Assembly: GCF_004379255.2 (NCBI RefSeq)
Contig: NC_056035.1
Coordinates: 15,025,902 to 15,089,901 of the forward strand
Length of the DNA: 64,000 bases
Source: Salvia splendens
Lineage: Eukaryota; Streptophyta; Magnoliopsida; Lamiales; Lamiaceae
Reading direction: 5' to 3'
A program made the translations under genes and the position numbers. Below are positions 1 to 9,607 of this stretch, piece after piece. The notes beneath the pieces are model-generated. The model saw only the letters and a list, made by a program, of their open reading frames with translations, was not told where the DNA came from and did not search any database. Each line of letters begins with the position of its first letter. The first letter of the stretch is position 1.

Positions 1-1
1 A

Positions 2-487
2 TTTGATTTTGGTGGCGGGGAGTTTAGCAATGTCATGATTGATCCAGACGTAGTATCACAATTGCAAGATCTATACGGTACTACAACCAATAGGACTAGA
101 GCGACTAGTGAGTTAGATATATATTTGGAATCGCGCTCTATTTTTCAAGATGCAGGTCCTCCTACACAACAAATTGACGTCCTTAATTGGTGGGGAACAC
201 ATGACAAAGAGTTTCCGATACTATCCATCATGGCTAAAGAGATTTTCGCCGTTCCCGCTTCCACCGTCGCCGTTGAGCAAGCTTTTAGTGTCGGCGGTTG
301 TGTCCTAGACGATAAAATGAGCAATCTCTCCGCCAAGAACATGGAAGCCACTATGCTACTTGATGATTGGGCAAAGGCGGACATGAGAGCACAAGAGCCG
401 GATTTCGACTTCCGTGTAGAGAGTGATGGTGAAGAATTTTCCTCCGATGGCGATGACGAGGTCAGAAGCGAGAGCACTCAACAATAG
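2..487 (+). CDS. hAT transposase, C-terminal dimerisation part (partial)
   Basis: The reading frame is open from the window edge to a TAA at 485-487, so the true start lies outside. The protein carries the signature of the hAT C-terminal dimerisation domain: LNWW, then FPILSIMAKEIFAVPASTVAVE followed by QAFSVGG, then an acidic serine-rich tail. In this family (BED zinc finger, RNase H-like DDE, C-terminal dimer region) this part mediates transposase oligomerisation and cut-and-paste transposition. The zinc finger and the catalytic residues are outside the window. No stop or frameshift is visible in this segment, so the element could be intact to the left. The downstream flank is unusual: it is duplicated around two hairpins. 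Family assignment is firm; activity is unknown. Confidence 0.85.
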   Translation, partial: FDFGGGEFSNVMIDPDVVSQLQDLYGTTTNRTRATSELDIYLESRSIFQDAGPPTQQIDVLNWWGTHDKEFPILSIMAKEIFAVPASTVAVEQAFSVGGCVLDDKMSNLSAKNMEATMLLDDWAKADMRAQEPDFDFRVESDGEEFSSDGDDEVRSESTQQ

Positions 488-537
488 CAATGACGGGGGG
501 CGGTGAACGGCGAGCACGGCCGACCAAATAGGTAAGC

Positions 538-772
538 AAGGTAAGAGAACTACGTGGGTTTTGATTCCTCAATAAAATTGTGGATACGTAGGCACCTCAA
601 CTTAAATTTGAAAAGTTTAACTTCGAAAGTTTAAGTTGAGCTCAAGCCCTTTTCAATTATTTTTTCCCCCCCATTTCATGTTTTTTTATTTACGTTCCGA
701 GTCCGACGACACTTGTAAATTATATTACATTGTTGTATCACTGTATGTATTGTAATTGTAATGTATCGTTGT
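538..772 (+). repeat. Direct repeat copy A (hAT 3' flank)
   Basis: This is the 3' flank of the hAT reading frame. It begins at AAGGTAAGAGAACTACGTGG and contains CCTCAATAAAATTGTGG (a possible poly(A) signal) and a T/C-rich tract. It is repeated almost unchanged at 1527-1786; the two copies bracket the two hairpins. Confidence 0.85.
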
Positions 773-773
773 T

Positions 774-1122
774 GCGGCTAAGTTGTACTTGAAGATCATT
801 AAAATATATTCCTCATTTGATAAGTATCTTATTGGTGAAAAAGTGGGTATCTTTGGGGAAGATGGTACTGGAACACAAATTTATATATGAAATCTGGATG
901 AATGGGGATCAGATTATAGTTTAAAATTGGAAGCTGGGTTAACTGGCCGCCAATGAACCCAGCTTCCCATTTTAAACTATAATCTGATCCTCATTCATCC
1001 AGATTCCATATATAAATTTGTGTTCCAGTACCATCTGCCCCAAAGATACCCACTTTTTCACCAATAAGATATTTATCAAATGGGGAATATATTTTAATGA
1101 TCTTCAAGTACAACTTAGCCGC
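774..1122. repeat. Long inverted repeat / hairpin 1
   Basis: Arms 774-940 and 956-1122 (about 167 bp each) are near-perfect reverse complements around a 15-base loop. They differ by a few substitutions. Each arm has a mostly open frame reading from the outer end toward the loop, interrupted by a TGA in one arm or the other. I do not recognise the encoded peptide. A transcript across it would fold into a long dsRNA stem. Confidence 0.9.
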
Positions 1123-1154
1123 ATCCTGAATGATCTATGAAAATTCTTCTCGGA

Positions 1155-1523
1155 ATCAACCCTTTTTTCATGCAAAATGTTGTCCATTTTCTAAGCAAAC
1201 ACATATCAGCACGCCATATACACATTGCTGCATTTCTAATAGGGGCAATTTGATCTTCCAAAGCAATCAATGCATCTCGAACACACATAGTCAGAACATT
1301 ATTCAAGCATCTAGCATGGAAAAAATCAGAACAAACTATCTATTAGTGCTAATTTTTTCCATGCTAGATGCTTGAATAATATTCTGACTATGTGTGTTCG
1401 AGATGCATTGATTGCTTTGGAAGATCAAATTGCCCCTATTAGAAATGCAGCAATGTGTATATGGCGTGCTGATATGTGTTTACTTAGAAAATGAGCAACA
1501 TTTTGCAAGAAAAAAGGGTTGAT
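1155..1523. repeat. Long inverted repeat / hairpin 2, made of hAT transposase sequence
   Basis: Arms 1155-1326 and 1352-1523 (about 172 bp) are near-perfect reverse complements around a loop of about 25 bases. The arm encodes a hAT-transposase-like piece: minus strand in the left arm, plus strand in the right. It reads CVRDALIALEDQIAPIRNA, then WRADMCLLRKW, then FC..KKGLIP, resembling the central region of plant hAT transposases just before the RWNSTY box. The right arm has a TGA after LLRK, so neither arm is a gene. The hairpin structure is seen directly; the hAT origin of the arm is inferred from family resemblance. Confidence 0.8.
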
Positions 1524-1526
1524 CCA

Positions 1527-1786
1527 AAGGTAAGAGAACTACGTGGGCTTTGATTCCTCAATAAAATTGTGGATACGTAGGCAACTCAACTTAAATTTGA
1601 AAAGTTTAACTTTGAAAGTTTAAGTTGATCCCAAGCCCTTTTCAATTTTTCCTTTTTCCCCCCATTTCATGTTTTTTTTATTTACCTTCCGAGTCCGACG
1701 AGGCGACGACACTTGTAAATTATATTACATTGTTGTATATTGTTGTATTGTATACTTATGTATTGTAAATTGTAATGTATCGTTGT
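1527..1786 (+). repeat. Direct repeat copy B (hAT 3' flank)
   Basis: Near-identical second copy of the 538-772 segment, with a few substitutions and short insertions (for example an extra GAGGCGAC near 1700 and a TTGTA-rich expansion near 1740). It lies directly after hairpin 2. Confidence 0.85.
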
Positions 1787-1906
1787 CCGTTACAACTCAA
1801 AATCAATAAAATTTATTTCATTTTCTCCTTATTCGTCTTATTTGTGCTTGAATTATGCATTGTCTTGTTCCGATTTGTTGTATAAAGCCAAATTTCTAAT
1901 TAAAAA

Positions 1907-2095
1907 AAAAATTGAACCGCGAAACCGCCGGTTCGAAAACCGGAACCGCCAAAACCGCCGGAAAACCGGCGGTTCCGAACCGGAACCGGAACCGCCGGTT
2001 TTCGAACCGGAACCGGAACCGTGAAATAGCCTCACGGTCCGGTTCCGGTTCCGGTTCCGCCTTCGCCAAAATCGGAACCGGCGGTTCCGGTTCGG
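1907..2095. repeat. CCGGTT/AACCGG-rich repeat block
   Basis: Dense array of AACCGG, CCGGTT and CCGCCGGTT motifs in both orientations. Such blocks are common as subterminal repeats of plant hAT elements, so this may be the subterminal region of the hAT element to the left. I could not identify a terminal inverted repeat or an 8-bp target duplication to fix the end. Confidence 0.6.
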
Positions 2096-2318
2096 AGAGA
2101 GATAGGAGAGAAAGTTGTTCCAGAATTTTAGCAAAAATAGGAAGAAAGAGGGGAGAGATTATAGAAAAAACGTTTTCTACATATATTTATTCCTAAAGGA
2201 TAGATAATTAATATATTAATTAACTTAAAAATAATAAAAAATATGAACCGGTTTTAAAACTGAAATTCCTAAAATATTCAATTATGTACGTAGAATTTAT
2301 GTACATTTATCACTACTC

Positions 2319-2446
2319 ATTAAAGTTTCTAATTATATACTCTTACTTATAAAAAGTACAAACAATTACTGTTAAACTACTTATTAAAGTTTCAAATTAT
2401 ATACTCTTACTTATAAAAAGTACAAACAATTACTGTTAAAGTATTA
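2319..2446. repeat. Tandem duplication, 64-bp period
   Basis: Two head-to-tail copies of an AT-rich unit containing ATATACTCTTACTTATAAAA and ACAAACAATTACTGTTAAA. From 2096 to 3028 I see no gene, only AT-rich sequence, this repeat and the one at 2580-2690. Confidence 0.75.
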
Positions 2447-2579
2447 AAAAGAGAAAAAATGAATAAAATAGTTTTGAATAAAAGTGAGACCTATATATTT
2501 AATATACTGTTATGAAGAACGAACAAAATAAAATCATGAAGCTATTTTTTATAAACAGAGGGGTTATCATTATGAAAAA

Positions 2580-2690
2580 ACAGAAAGAAATACTAACACT
2601 AATAATGATAAATATAACATAAAAAACAGAAAGAAACTAATAAATATAACATAAAAAACAGAAAGAAACTAATAAAATAGAAACTAACAT
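2580..2690. repeat. Short tandem repeats with AAAAAACAGAAAGAAACTAA unit
   Basis: Three imperfect copies of a unit of about 38 bp containing ACATAAAAAACAGAAAGAAA. Non-coding. Confidence 0.6.
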
Positions 2691-3028
2691 AAGCAAAACA
2701 CAAATTTTTTGTTTTGGAGAGAGGGAGAGAGAGATCATGTTTGGTTAATAAGATTGAACCCTTCAACTTAATCCTAGATGGATAGTTTCATGATATTAGT
2801 CATGGCAACCGAACGCCACCTTGAAATATTCCATGTTTCAATTCTAACTGGGCGTACTAATCGGGCTTCGCTAATTGGGCTTACTGTTGTCTATACCATA
2901 ATTGGATCAATTTTATAACCCATTTACAGCCGGCCTTTGTTTCAGTTGTTAAACACAACGGAAACGACGCCGTACGAACTTATGTTCCCGCTCAGAAATT
3001 CTTCCACTTTCGAGCGTCACCGGCGACA

Positions 3029-3435
3029 ATGACGTCATCGCCGGAATCGGATAACATAGCGGAGAAGCCATTGGCAGACAAGGTTTCAGAAGCAGTGACG
3101 TCGATGTACAATTTTCTCGCCAAGAAAGGGAAGCCTCAAGGCCACGAGGTCACCGTTTCAGCCGCTTCTCTCCTCTCCAATCTTCCTCAAGGTTAGTGGA
3201 TTCATATTTTTCCGCATTAAATTGATGATTTCCGAATTTAATTTGGTGATAACGACTCTGGATATTTTCCGTTAGTTATTTGCTATAAGTGACTGATGTT
3301 TCCGTTGGTATAAAGAGTTACGAGTGGTGGCGTTGGGCACGGGGAGAAAGTGTATGGGGAGATCGCGGTGGAGTTGAGGCGGCGATGTCATGAACGATTC
3401 GCATGCTGGATTAATCGCCAGGCGATCTCTTCCAG
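3029..3435 (+). pseudogene. TAD1-like tRNA-specific adenosine deaminase, 5' fragment
   Basis: Two exon-like blocks (3029-3191 and 3316-3435) with GT-AG borders and matching phase. The first encodes LADKVSEAVTSMYNFLAKKGKPQG; the second starts ELRVVALGTGRKCMG. This matches the N-terminal part of plant TAD1, which deaminates adenosine 37 of tRNA-Ala to inosine. The copy is dead: an in-frame TGA lies at 3375-3377, and the zinc-site HAE motif (NDSHAE) reads NDSHAG at 3402-3410, losing the catalytic glutamate. I found no later exons in the following 1.8 kb. Family call is from remembered similarity and is strong for these two exons; fragment status is inferred. Confidence 0.75.
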
Positions 3436-5309
3436 GTTCGGACTTCAGTTTCTAATGTAAATGTTAATCCGTAGGAGTATTATACTAGCTGAACCTGTAA
3501 AAAGAATGAAGAATTTTCCCCCTTGGTTTAATCTCTAACTAACTGGTTATTATGAGCTAGAAGTTAATTAGCAAATCCCTTATGTTTTCCTCATATGAGT
3601 AAAGCCTGGAAGTTGGCAAGTATGGTACTAATACATTATTAGCTGCTTCTGATTCGAGCATACTCCATATTCCTTCTCACAGTGCTGTACCAGATTACCC
3701 AGTCTCTTACCGAGCACTCATGATACATTAATGTGTTATCGGTTCTTTAGCATGTCTTTGTATAGTTCCCATCCTAGACAACCAAGTGCATCATGTTATA
3801 TGGATCCAACCACATAGTTTGTGTAACTTTGGATGTAGTTTTCAAGAAGATCTGATGATAAATGAATTATAATCTAGAATTTGATTCCTAGTATATGATG
3901 TATTCAAGTCTAAACATATGCATCTTCTTGAGTTTAAAGAGTTTGAGGAAGCACATGGTTTCTCTATTGCAGTAGTAATGTGCTGAGGAATATAGGGCAG
4001 CATCATTTTAGAAACTGGCCGGTTAAACCCCAAAACTTTGAGTCCCCTTGCTAGAGGCGTTGTAACAAGAAACAGGGTGTAAATGACAATATTGTTTTTT
4101 ACTATATTTAATATTTATAATGTTCGATTCACCCATTTTGTAACTGAACCCTATTATCCTCTTCTCTTTAAATTCCCCACAACAAAACGTGCTTTAGTCG
4201 AACTTATTGTGAAACTAAAGTGGCTATGCAGCATACTATGGTCAACAAAAACGATTTCCTTACTTGCATGCGTCGTTTCACCAATAAATGAAATTCATAT
4301 TTGATGAGGACTGGCATTCCAATGTGCAAATAGCTTTTCTGACATGCTGTGTTTCAATTCGAATACTCCTAATATGTAAGTTGGAGTTTATGCTGAGAAT
4401 TTATGGCTTTCTAGCTGCTTCTGATTCGAGCATGCTCCATATTACCTTAATAGCTGTTTGGTTATACATAATAAGATTTCTTCAATCAAACTGTCCTTTC
4501 TCTAATACTAATATACATACATGCATGCATCTTATATATCTACATTCAAACTTGAGACGTACTAATCTTTTTTTATAATTTCTCTCTGTTCGTTGATGGA
4601 AAATGAGTGCGGAAATGGCCATTATGTGTTAATGTCAGATTTCCAGGTAATCCATTCTTGTTGATTGTTTTGTACAGCATGAGTTTGCATGTGTTTTGAG
4701 GTGAAGGAATTGTGGGCTTAGTCACATGTTTAATTCGCAGTATCACGCTTTTTCACTTCCACATAATTGCATCTCCAGTTCTCCATGCTGTATGCTGCTA
4801 AGGAATGTATGATCCTTCACGATCTAAACATATTTTAATTATTTAAAGAAATTTGTTGTAGGTTGAATCAATTAATAGACTACTAGTATTCGTTTAATAG
4901 TACTAATAAAAATCTATAGTACTAAATGTTATTGTGAGTAGATTGATTATAGTAGTAATAGATATCACACCTTTAACAAATAACCGATTTTTCATTCGGC
5001 AGCCTATCTACAAGGCATGATATTAGGAGAGTCAATTGACGTCCACCGTCAGCCAATGAATAACCCTCTAAAGGGAAGATACATTTACTTCTCATTACAA
5101 TTCCATTTTCATTTGTCAACCCATACATAGTTCTACAAATCAGTCCTGTTTTTTTGTAAAATGGCCGCAAAGAATTATTCACATTCCTTCCTGTGTTTTA
5201 GAATTTAGAGCAGAAACCTCTTTCAAAAACTCTCTCCACACACACACACATACTATTCAAGAATCTTGAGTGATGAGTTTTGATTAAGCGCTAATCATTG
5301 AGGGAAAAC
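3436..5309. other. Non-coding spacer with one dispersed 34-bp repeat
   Basis: No supported gene. A unit beginning AGCTGCTTCTGATTCGAGCA occurs at 3641 and again at 4413 with one mismatch. Just before 5270 there is a short CA run (5238-5250). Confidence 0.5.
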
Positions 5310-8300
5310 ATGAAAGGGCATGAGGATAAGTTGATGAAAATATTTTGGCTAAGGCCTGCGTTCAAGAGATATTCACTGAGGTCGCCCTCGTGGGCATCCT
5401 TTAACAAGACACTCTGTTCATCATATTCCCTTCTCCCATTCCTCATCTTCTTCCTGCTCGTTGTTGCTCTTCTCGTCCTCACTGGCCAGGTCGACCTCGT
5501 AAGTCTCCTTCAAACTTCTCATCAATTTTATGTTTTGTATGATTTATCATTTTTTTATTTTCTTCAGAAGATTATTTGCATTGGAAAATAAGGGCCTGAT
5601 ATCATTATTGTTAAATGATTTACTTTTTTCGGAATGAATTTTGTTTCCTATTTCTGAGACTCATTATGTTCCATATACAAAATCTGGAAAAACAATTTAT
5701 CTCAATGGGACAATCAAAATTGGCTCATGAATGTTTTTAATTAGGCACAGAGAATTAGTGGACTCAAATTGAGTGAACAATATCGATATTGAGAAAGGAT
5801 TTGCTATTTTAGATTTTTACTATAAAAAGTTAGTGGGATAGATTAAATTGGTCGATTCCATTCAACTAGGGTAAATCAACCGGCAGCCCTCCATTAAAAC
5901 ATTTAATTTGGAGATCAAGATATATTTCAAGTATTAATTCAAGGATCTTGTATCTGTGCACCGAGACTAACATGAAATATTGGCAACAATAATTACTACT
6001 TACTCCTCATAACCAATAGCCTCATAATTTGGCAGCCTAAATGAACTTGTCCAAATTGTCTACTATTGTTAACTATTGAATCTTTCAATCTCACTTATCA
6101 CGGTTTCCTAAATATAAGGCGTGCAAGAGATTTTCTGCGGTTTATTTAGGCATAAAATTTGAAAGCTTCTCCGTATTTCTTAGATATGCCACCATCTAAA
6201 TAGCAACAATATATTAATTCTTAGACTAAAGTCTCAATTTGGTACTTAACATATTGCATTTTTTTTATTTTGGTCCAAAACATTATCTTTTGAATTATTC
6301 GGTCCATCACATTTGAAATCGGATCACATTTGGTCCATTTTGGACGGTTCCGTCAAATTTTTGACTGTTTTAATTACCGAGTCACTAATCCGTAATTATT
6401 ATTATAAATAAATAAACTTTTATATTATAAATAAAAAATAACCCCCCTCCTCCTCCCTCCCGCATCTCCACCATCTCTGCCGCCCTTCCCGCCTCCCGAT
6501 TCCCCCTCATCGCCCCCACCACCGTAGTCACCATCTCATCCCTCAGCCTCTGGAGCTGGGAGAGACCAGCAAGACGGTCGGTGAGGATGCCGCTGAGCTG
6601 GAGGTGCGGCAGGCGGAGCTCGACGACTCTGCCGACGGAGCATCCATTGCCACGCCAATCGCACGGGGTGGCGGGAGTGGAGGCGTCCCATCAGCCCAAT
6701 GCGCCACGTGGATTATGCAGATTCTGCTTGAAGGAGAGTAAGGCTTCGATCTCGGGGGCCGACGGCGGCGCGTGTGAAGCTAGCCGTTAGAATGGCGCAA
6801 AGAGCCACGGCGAGGAGTGTGAGAGTAGCAGTAGATATTGATGAAATTGAAGAGGGAAGTGAGGTTAGGTGTGAGGAATGTGGTTTAGCAACAGATGTAA
6901 CGCCATATGCCGAAGCTGCGACGACCGATAGAGAGAGGGAGATAGAGGGATTTTGGGTGTATTTATTTATATGAGGTGTTTTGTTGTTTCCCTCTGTTGA
7001 GAGATATGAGTCTACGCCGAAAAAGGGCAATCAAAATTGAGGAGAAAAGGAGTGAAAAGGAGTGAAATGAACCGCAGGTGGATCACGATTGGGAGGATGA
7101 GGTCAAGTTGGGGACCAAATCCAGCCTCCCCAACTCCGTCTTCGACACGCTTCTCCACTACGCCGCCCTCAACGCCTCCTCCACCGGCCGCATGTCCGCC
7201 GACGAGCTGTACGCCGTCGCCGCCATGCTCCGCCGTTGCGCCACCTCCTACAACCTCTTCGTCTTTGGGCTTAAACCCTACTGTGGAATTCCCTCAACCA
7301 CAACGGCCGCACCGTGTTCTCGCGCGTATTAGTGACGAATTGTGACGGATTTGTGATGGATTTGTGACGGATTAGTGACGAATCAATTAGTGACGAATCA
7401 CTTAGTGACGGATAGCGATGGATTTGTGACCCGGTAATTAAAACCGTCAAAAATTTGACGGAACCATCCAAAATGGACCAAATGTGATCCGATTTCAAAT
7501 GTGAGGGGACAAATAATTCAAAAGATAATGTTTTGGACCAAAATAAAAAAACGCAATATGTTAAGGACCAAATTGAGACTTTAGTCTAATTCTTAGTGCC
7601 AAAAATATGTTTCCGTCTCATAATAGAGAATATATTTTTATATATTGATGTTCTAGAAATTTTTTTTCATAAAATAGAATGTGACATTTTTTTGAGATAA
7701 ATTAAAAACATATCTACATTGGAACAACTATGAAAGCCACAATCTGGTTAGTGCATGTTTACTTTTTTGGCAACTATGTTGACTTGAATTTGAGTACACG
7801 AATTATATAATCATGTAATTTGGGTCGCGTAGTAAATTGAACTGTAAATTAAAAGTTTTATTTATTGAGAAATGATGTTGATTTGAATAAACAGTTATTT
7901 GTTGAGAAATGATGTTATTGATTTGAATAAGCAAAATCTTGAAGGGAAACTATGTAAGTTATTCTTACATAAGGAGCTCGCGCGAAAATAGCATCGATGG
8001 ACTGGACTGTGCGGCGTGGAACTATACCAAGTCCTGCCCGAGATACTACCCGGTCAGACGCCAACCGTCTGCAAATCCCCCTCCGACCTGCCCGGACTAT
8101 TTCCGATGGATCCACGAGGACCTCCGCCACTGGAGACAGACCGGAGTCACGAAAGACATGGTGGAGAAAGCGCGGGAGACGGCGCATTTCCGCCTCACCA
8201 TCCTCGACGGCAAAGTCTACGTGGAGAATTTCCGCCAGTCCATCCAGACGCGGGCTCTGTTCACGGTGTGGGGGATCGCGCAGCTCGCTCGGACCTATCC

Positions 8301-9607
8301 GGGGAGGTTGCCGGACCTGGAGCTAATGTTCGACTGCGATGATCGCCCTGTAGTGGAGGCCGAGCGGTTCGGGGTGCCGGACTCCTCCCCGCCCCCTTTG
8401 TTCCGCTACTGTTCGGATTGGCGCAGCTTGGATATCGTCTTCCCCGACTGGTCGTTTTGGGGATGGTAATGTTTGTTTTTCAATCCAATCCAATGTGATT
8501 TCTTTTTTTTGTTTAATCATAAGGAATGGTTGGTGCAGGGCGGAGACGAACATAAAGCCATGGAGAAGTGTGTTGAAGGATATAAAAGAAGGAAACAAGA
8601 AGGCGAAATGGGAGGACAGAGAGCCGTATGCGTATTGGAAGGGAAACCCCGATGTCTGCCCATGGAGGGCTGACCTTATGAAGTGCAATGCCACTCCTCA
8701 AACTGACTGGAACGCTCGTCTTTATGTTCAGGCATCCAATCTCTTCTTCTCATCATCATCTCTCAACCTCAAGTACTAGTGTTCTTATTGTTGCTTACTT
8801 GCATTTCAGAACTGGATTGCAGAGTCCCAACAAGGATACAAGCAATCAAATCTTGGAAACCAATGCACCCACAGGTTACAAATTATATATACTTATGATT
8901 CTATTGCTATGCAAAATCCTCAAGAGAAAAAAAGTTGTTCATATTTTTAGGTACAAAATCTACATAGAAGGGTGGGCATGGTCGGTGAGCGAGAAGTACA
9001 TCTTTGCCTGCGACTCCCCCGTCTTGCTCAATACGCTGCGTTGGCATGATTTCTTCATAAGAGGCATGGTTCCTCAGCACCACTACTGGCCCGTGAGGGA
9101 TGATGACAAATGCAGGTCTCTCAAATTTGCAGTCGAATGGGGAAACAACCATACGAAAATGGTAAACTCCTTTTCCTTCTTATATAAACCTCAATAAGTT
9201 TCCTAGCTAAACGAGTCAAAAATCTTGATTGTTAGGCCAAGTCCATTGGTGAAGCCGGGAGCCGCTTCATCCACGAGGATTTAAAGATGGAGTACGTTTA
9301 TGATTATATGTTCCATCTTCTCAACGAGTACGGGAAGCTGATGAAGTACAAGCCCTCTGTTCCTGCTGGCGCAGTTGAGCTGTGCCCGGAGTCAGTGGCC
9401 TGCGCTGCTCGAGGGATCTGGCGGAAGTTCATGGAGGAATCCTTGGAGAAGGGGCCTAGTGAGTCGGATCCGTGCACGATGCAACCACCTTACAATCCTC
9501 AAGAAATCCTAGCCTTCAATGAAGGGAAGATCAAGAGGACTAAACAAGTGGAGGCGTGGGAGAATCAGTATTGGGGCAGACAGAAGAGGAAGAAGCAGCG
9601 ATTATAA
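5310..9607 (+). CDS. GT90 (rumi/CAP10-like) protein O-glucosyltransferase, copy 1
   Basis: Exons 5310-5498, 7945-8465, 8539-8731, 8810-8874, 8951-9161 and 9236-9607 join in phase to 516 residues. The start ATG at 5310 precedes a basic N-terminus and one hydrophobic segment (about residues 40-58), as in a type II Golgi/ER membrane protein. The lumenal GT90 (DUF821) domain shows TCPDYFRWIHEDL, PDLELMFDCDDRP, FPDWSFWGW, PYAYWKGNP, IEGWAWSVSEKY and FAVEWGNNH. The family moves glucose or xylose onto proteins or polysaccharides; the plant acceptor is not known to me. No C-terminal KDEL is present (ends RKKQRL). Intron 1 is 2.4 kb against 79 bp in copy 2 because of a Pack-MULE. Intron 3 uses a GC donor at 8732. 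The exon 2 acceptor (7944/7945) was chosen because it keeps phase 0; it is the least certain join. Confidence 0.82.
6215..6223. repeat. 9-bp target-site duplication, left (TAATTCTTA)
   Basis: Identical to 7587-7595 on the other side of the MULE. A 9-bp duplication is the hallmark of Mutator-like insertion. Confidence 0.85.
6440..6850 (-). pseudogene. Captured LRR receptor-like kinase N-terminal fragment
   Basis: On the minus strand, from about 6771 downward, the frame encodes EIEALLSFKQNLHNPRGALG, then a TGA, then WDASTPATPCDWRG, then GRVVELRLPHLQLSG and LAGLSQLQRL. This is the LRRNT_2 cap (ALLSFK...WD...CDWRG..C) plus the first leucine-rich repeat, closest in memory to the At4g36180-type LRR-RLKs. 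A hydrophobic, signal-peptide-like stretch (TATLTLLAVALCAILTAS) lies just upstream in another frame. The in-frame stop, the frameshift and the lack of a kinase domain make it non-functional. It is captured cargo of the Pack-MULE. Confidence 0.78.
7075..7332 (+). pseudogene. Captured DUF579 (glucuronoxylan methyltransferase/IRX15-like) fragment
   Basis: The plus frame reads SLPNSVFDTLLHYAALNASS, then RMSADELYAVAAMLRRCATS, then YNLFVFGL, as in the DUF579 family of xylan 4-O-methyltransferases and IRX15-like proteins (ALVHYA...RRCxPCNFLVFGL). After FVFGL the similarity continues in the +1 frame as LWNSLNHNGRTVF, so a one-base shift has occurred near 7268. Only this part of the domain is present. 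Cargo of the Pack-MULE. The family call rests on remembered motifs and is moderately sure. Confidence 0.68.
7326..7430. repeat. GTGACGRAT-type short tandem array
   Basis: About ten imperfect copies of TTAGTGACGAAT / TTTGTGACGGAT-like units next to the right TIR of the Pack-MULE. Likely subterminal repeats. Confidence 0.65.
7587..7595. repeat. 9-bp target-site duplication, right (TAATTCTTA)
   Basis: Second copy of the duplication flanking the Pack-MULE. Confidence 0.85.

Larger units (their letters stand above)
6224..7586. mobile_element. Pack-MULE (non-autonomous Mutator-like element), 1363 bp
   Basis: The element has terminal inverted repeats of about 160 bp (roughly 6224-6390 and 7420-7586, starting GACTAAAGTCTCAATTTGG) and a perfect 9-bp target duplication TAATTCTTA. 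No transposase is encoded. The interior is GC-rich, unlike the AT-rich intron around it, and holds two recognisable host-gene fragments in opposite orientations: an LRR receptor kinase N-terminus (minus) and a DUF579 methyltransferase piece (plus). Near the right end is an array of GTGACGRAT-like units (7326-7430). It sits wholly inside intron 1 of GT90 copy 1, so splicing should remove it. TIR plus TSD evidence is direct; the MULE class follows from TSD length and long TIRs. Confidence 0.88.

Noticed and set aside
1842..2196. Open frames on both strands in the CCGGTT block
   Set aside because: They arise from a low-complexity repeat (Arg/Asn/Pro-Glu runs) and have no family resemblance.
4083..4578. 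Two plus-strand open frames with hydrophobic residues
   Set aside because: AT-rich chance frames with no family features and no sensible splice context.
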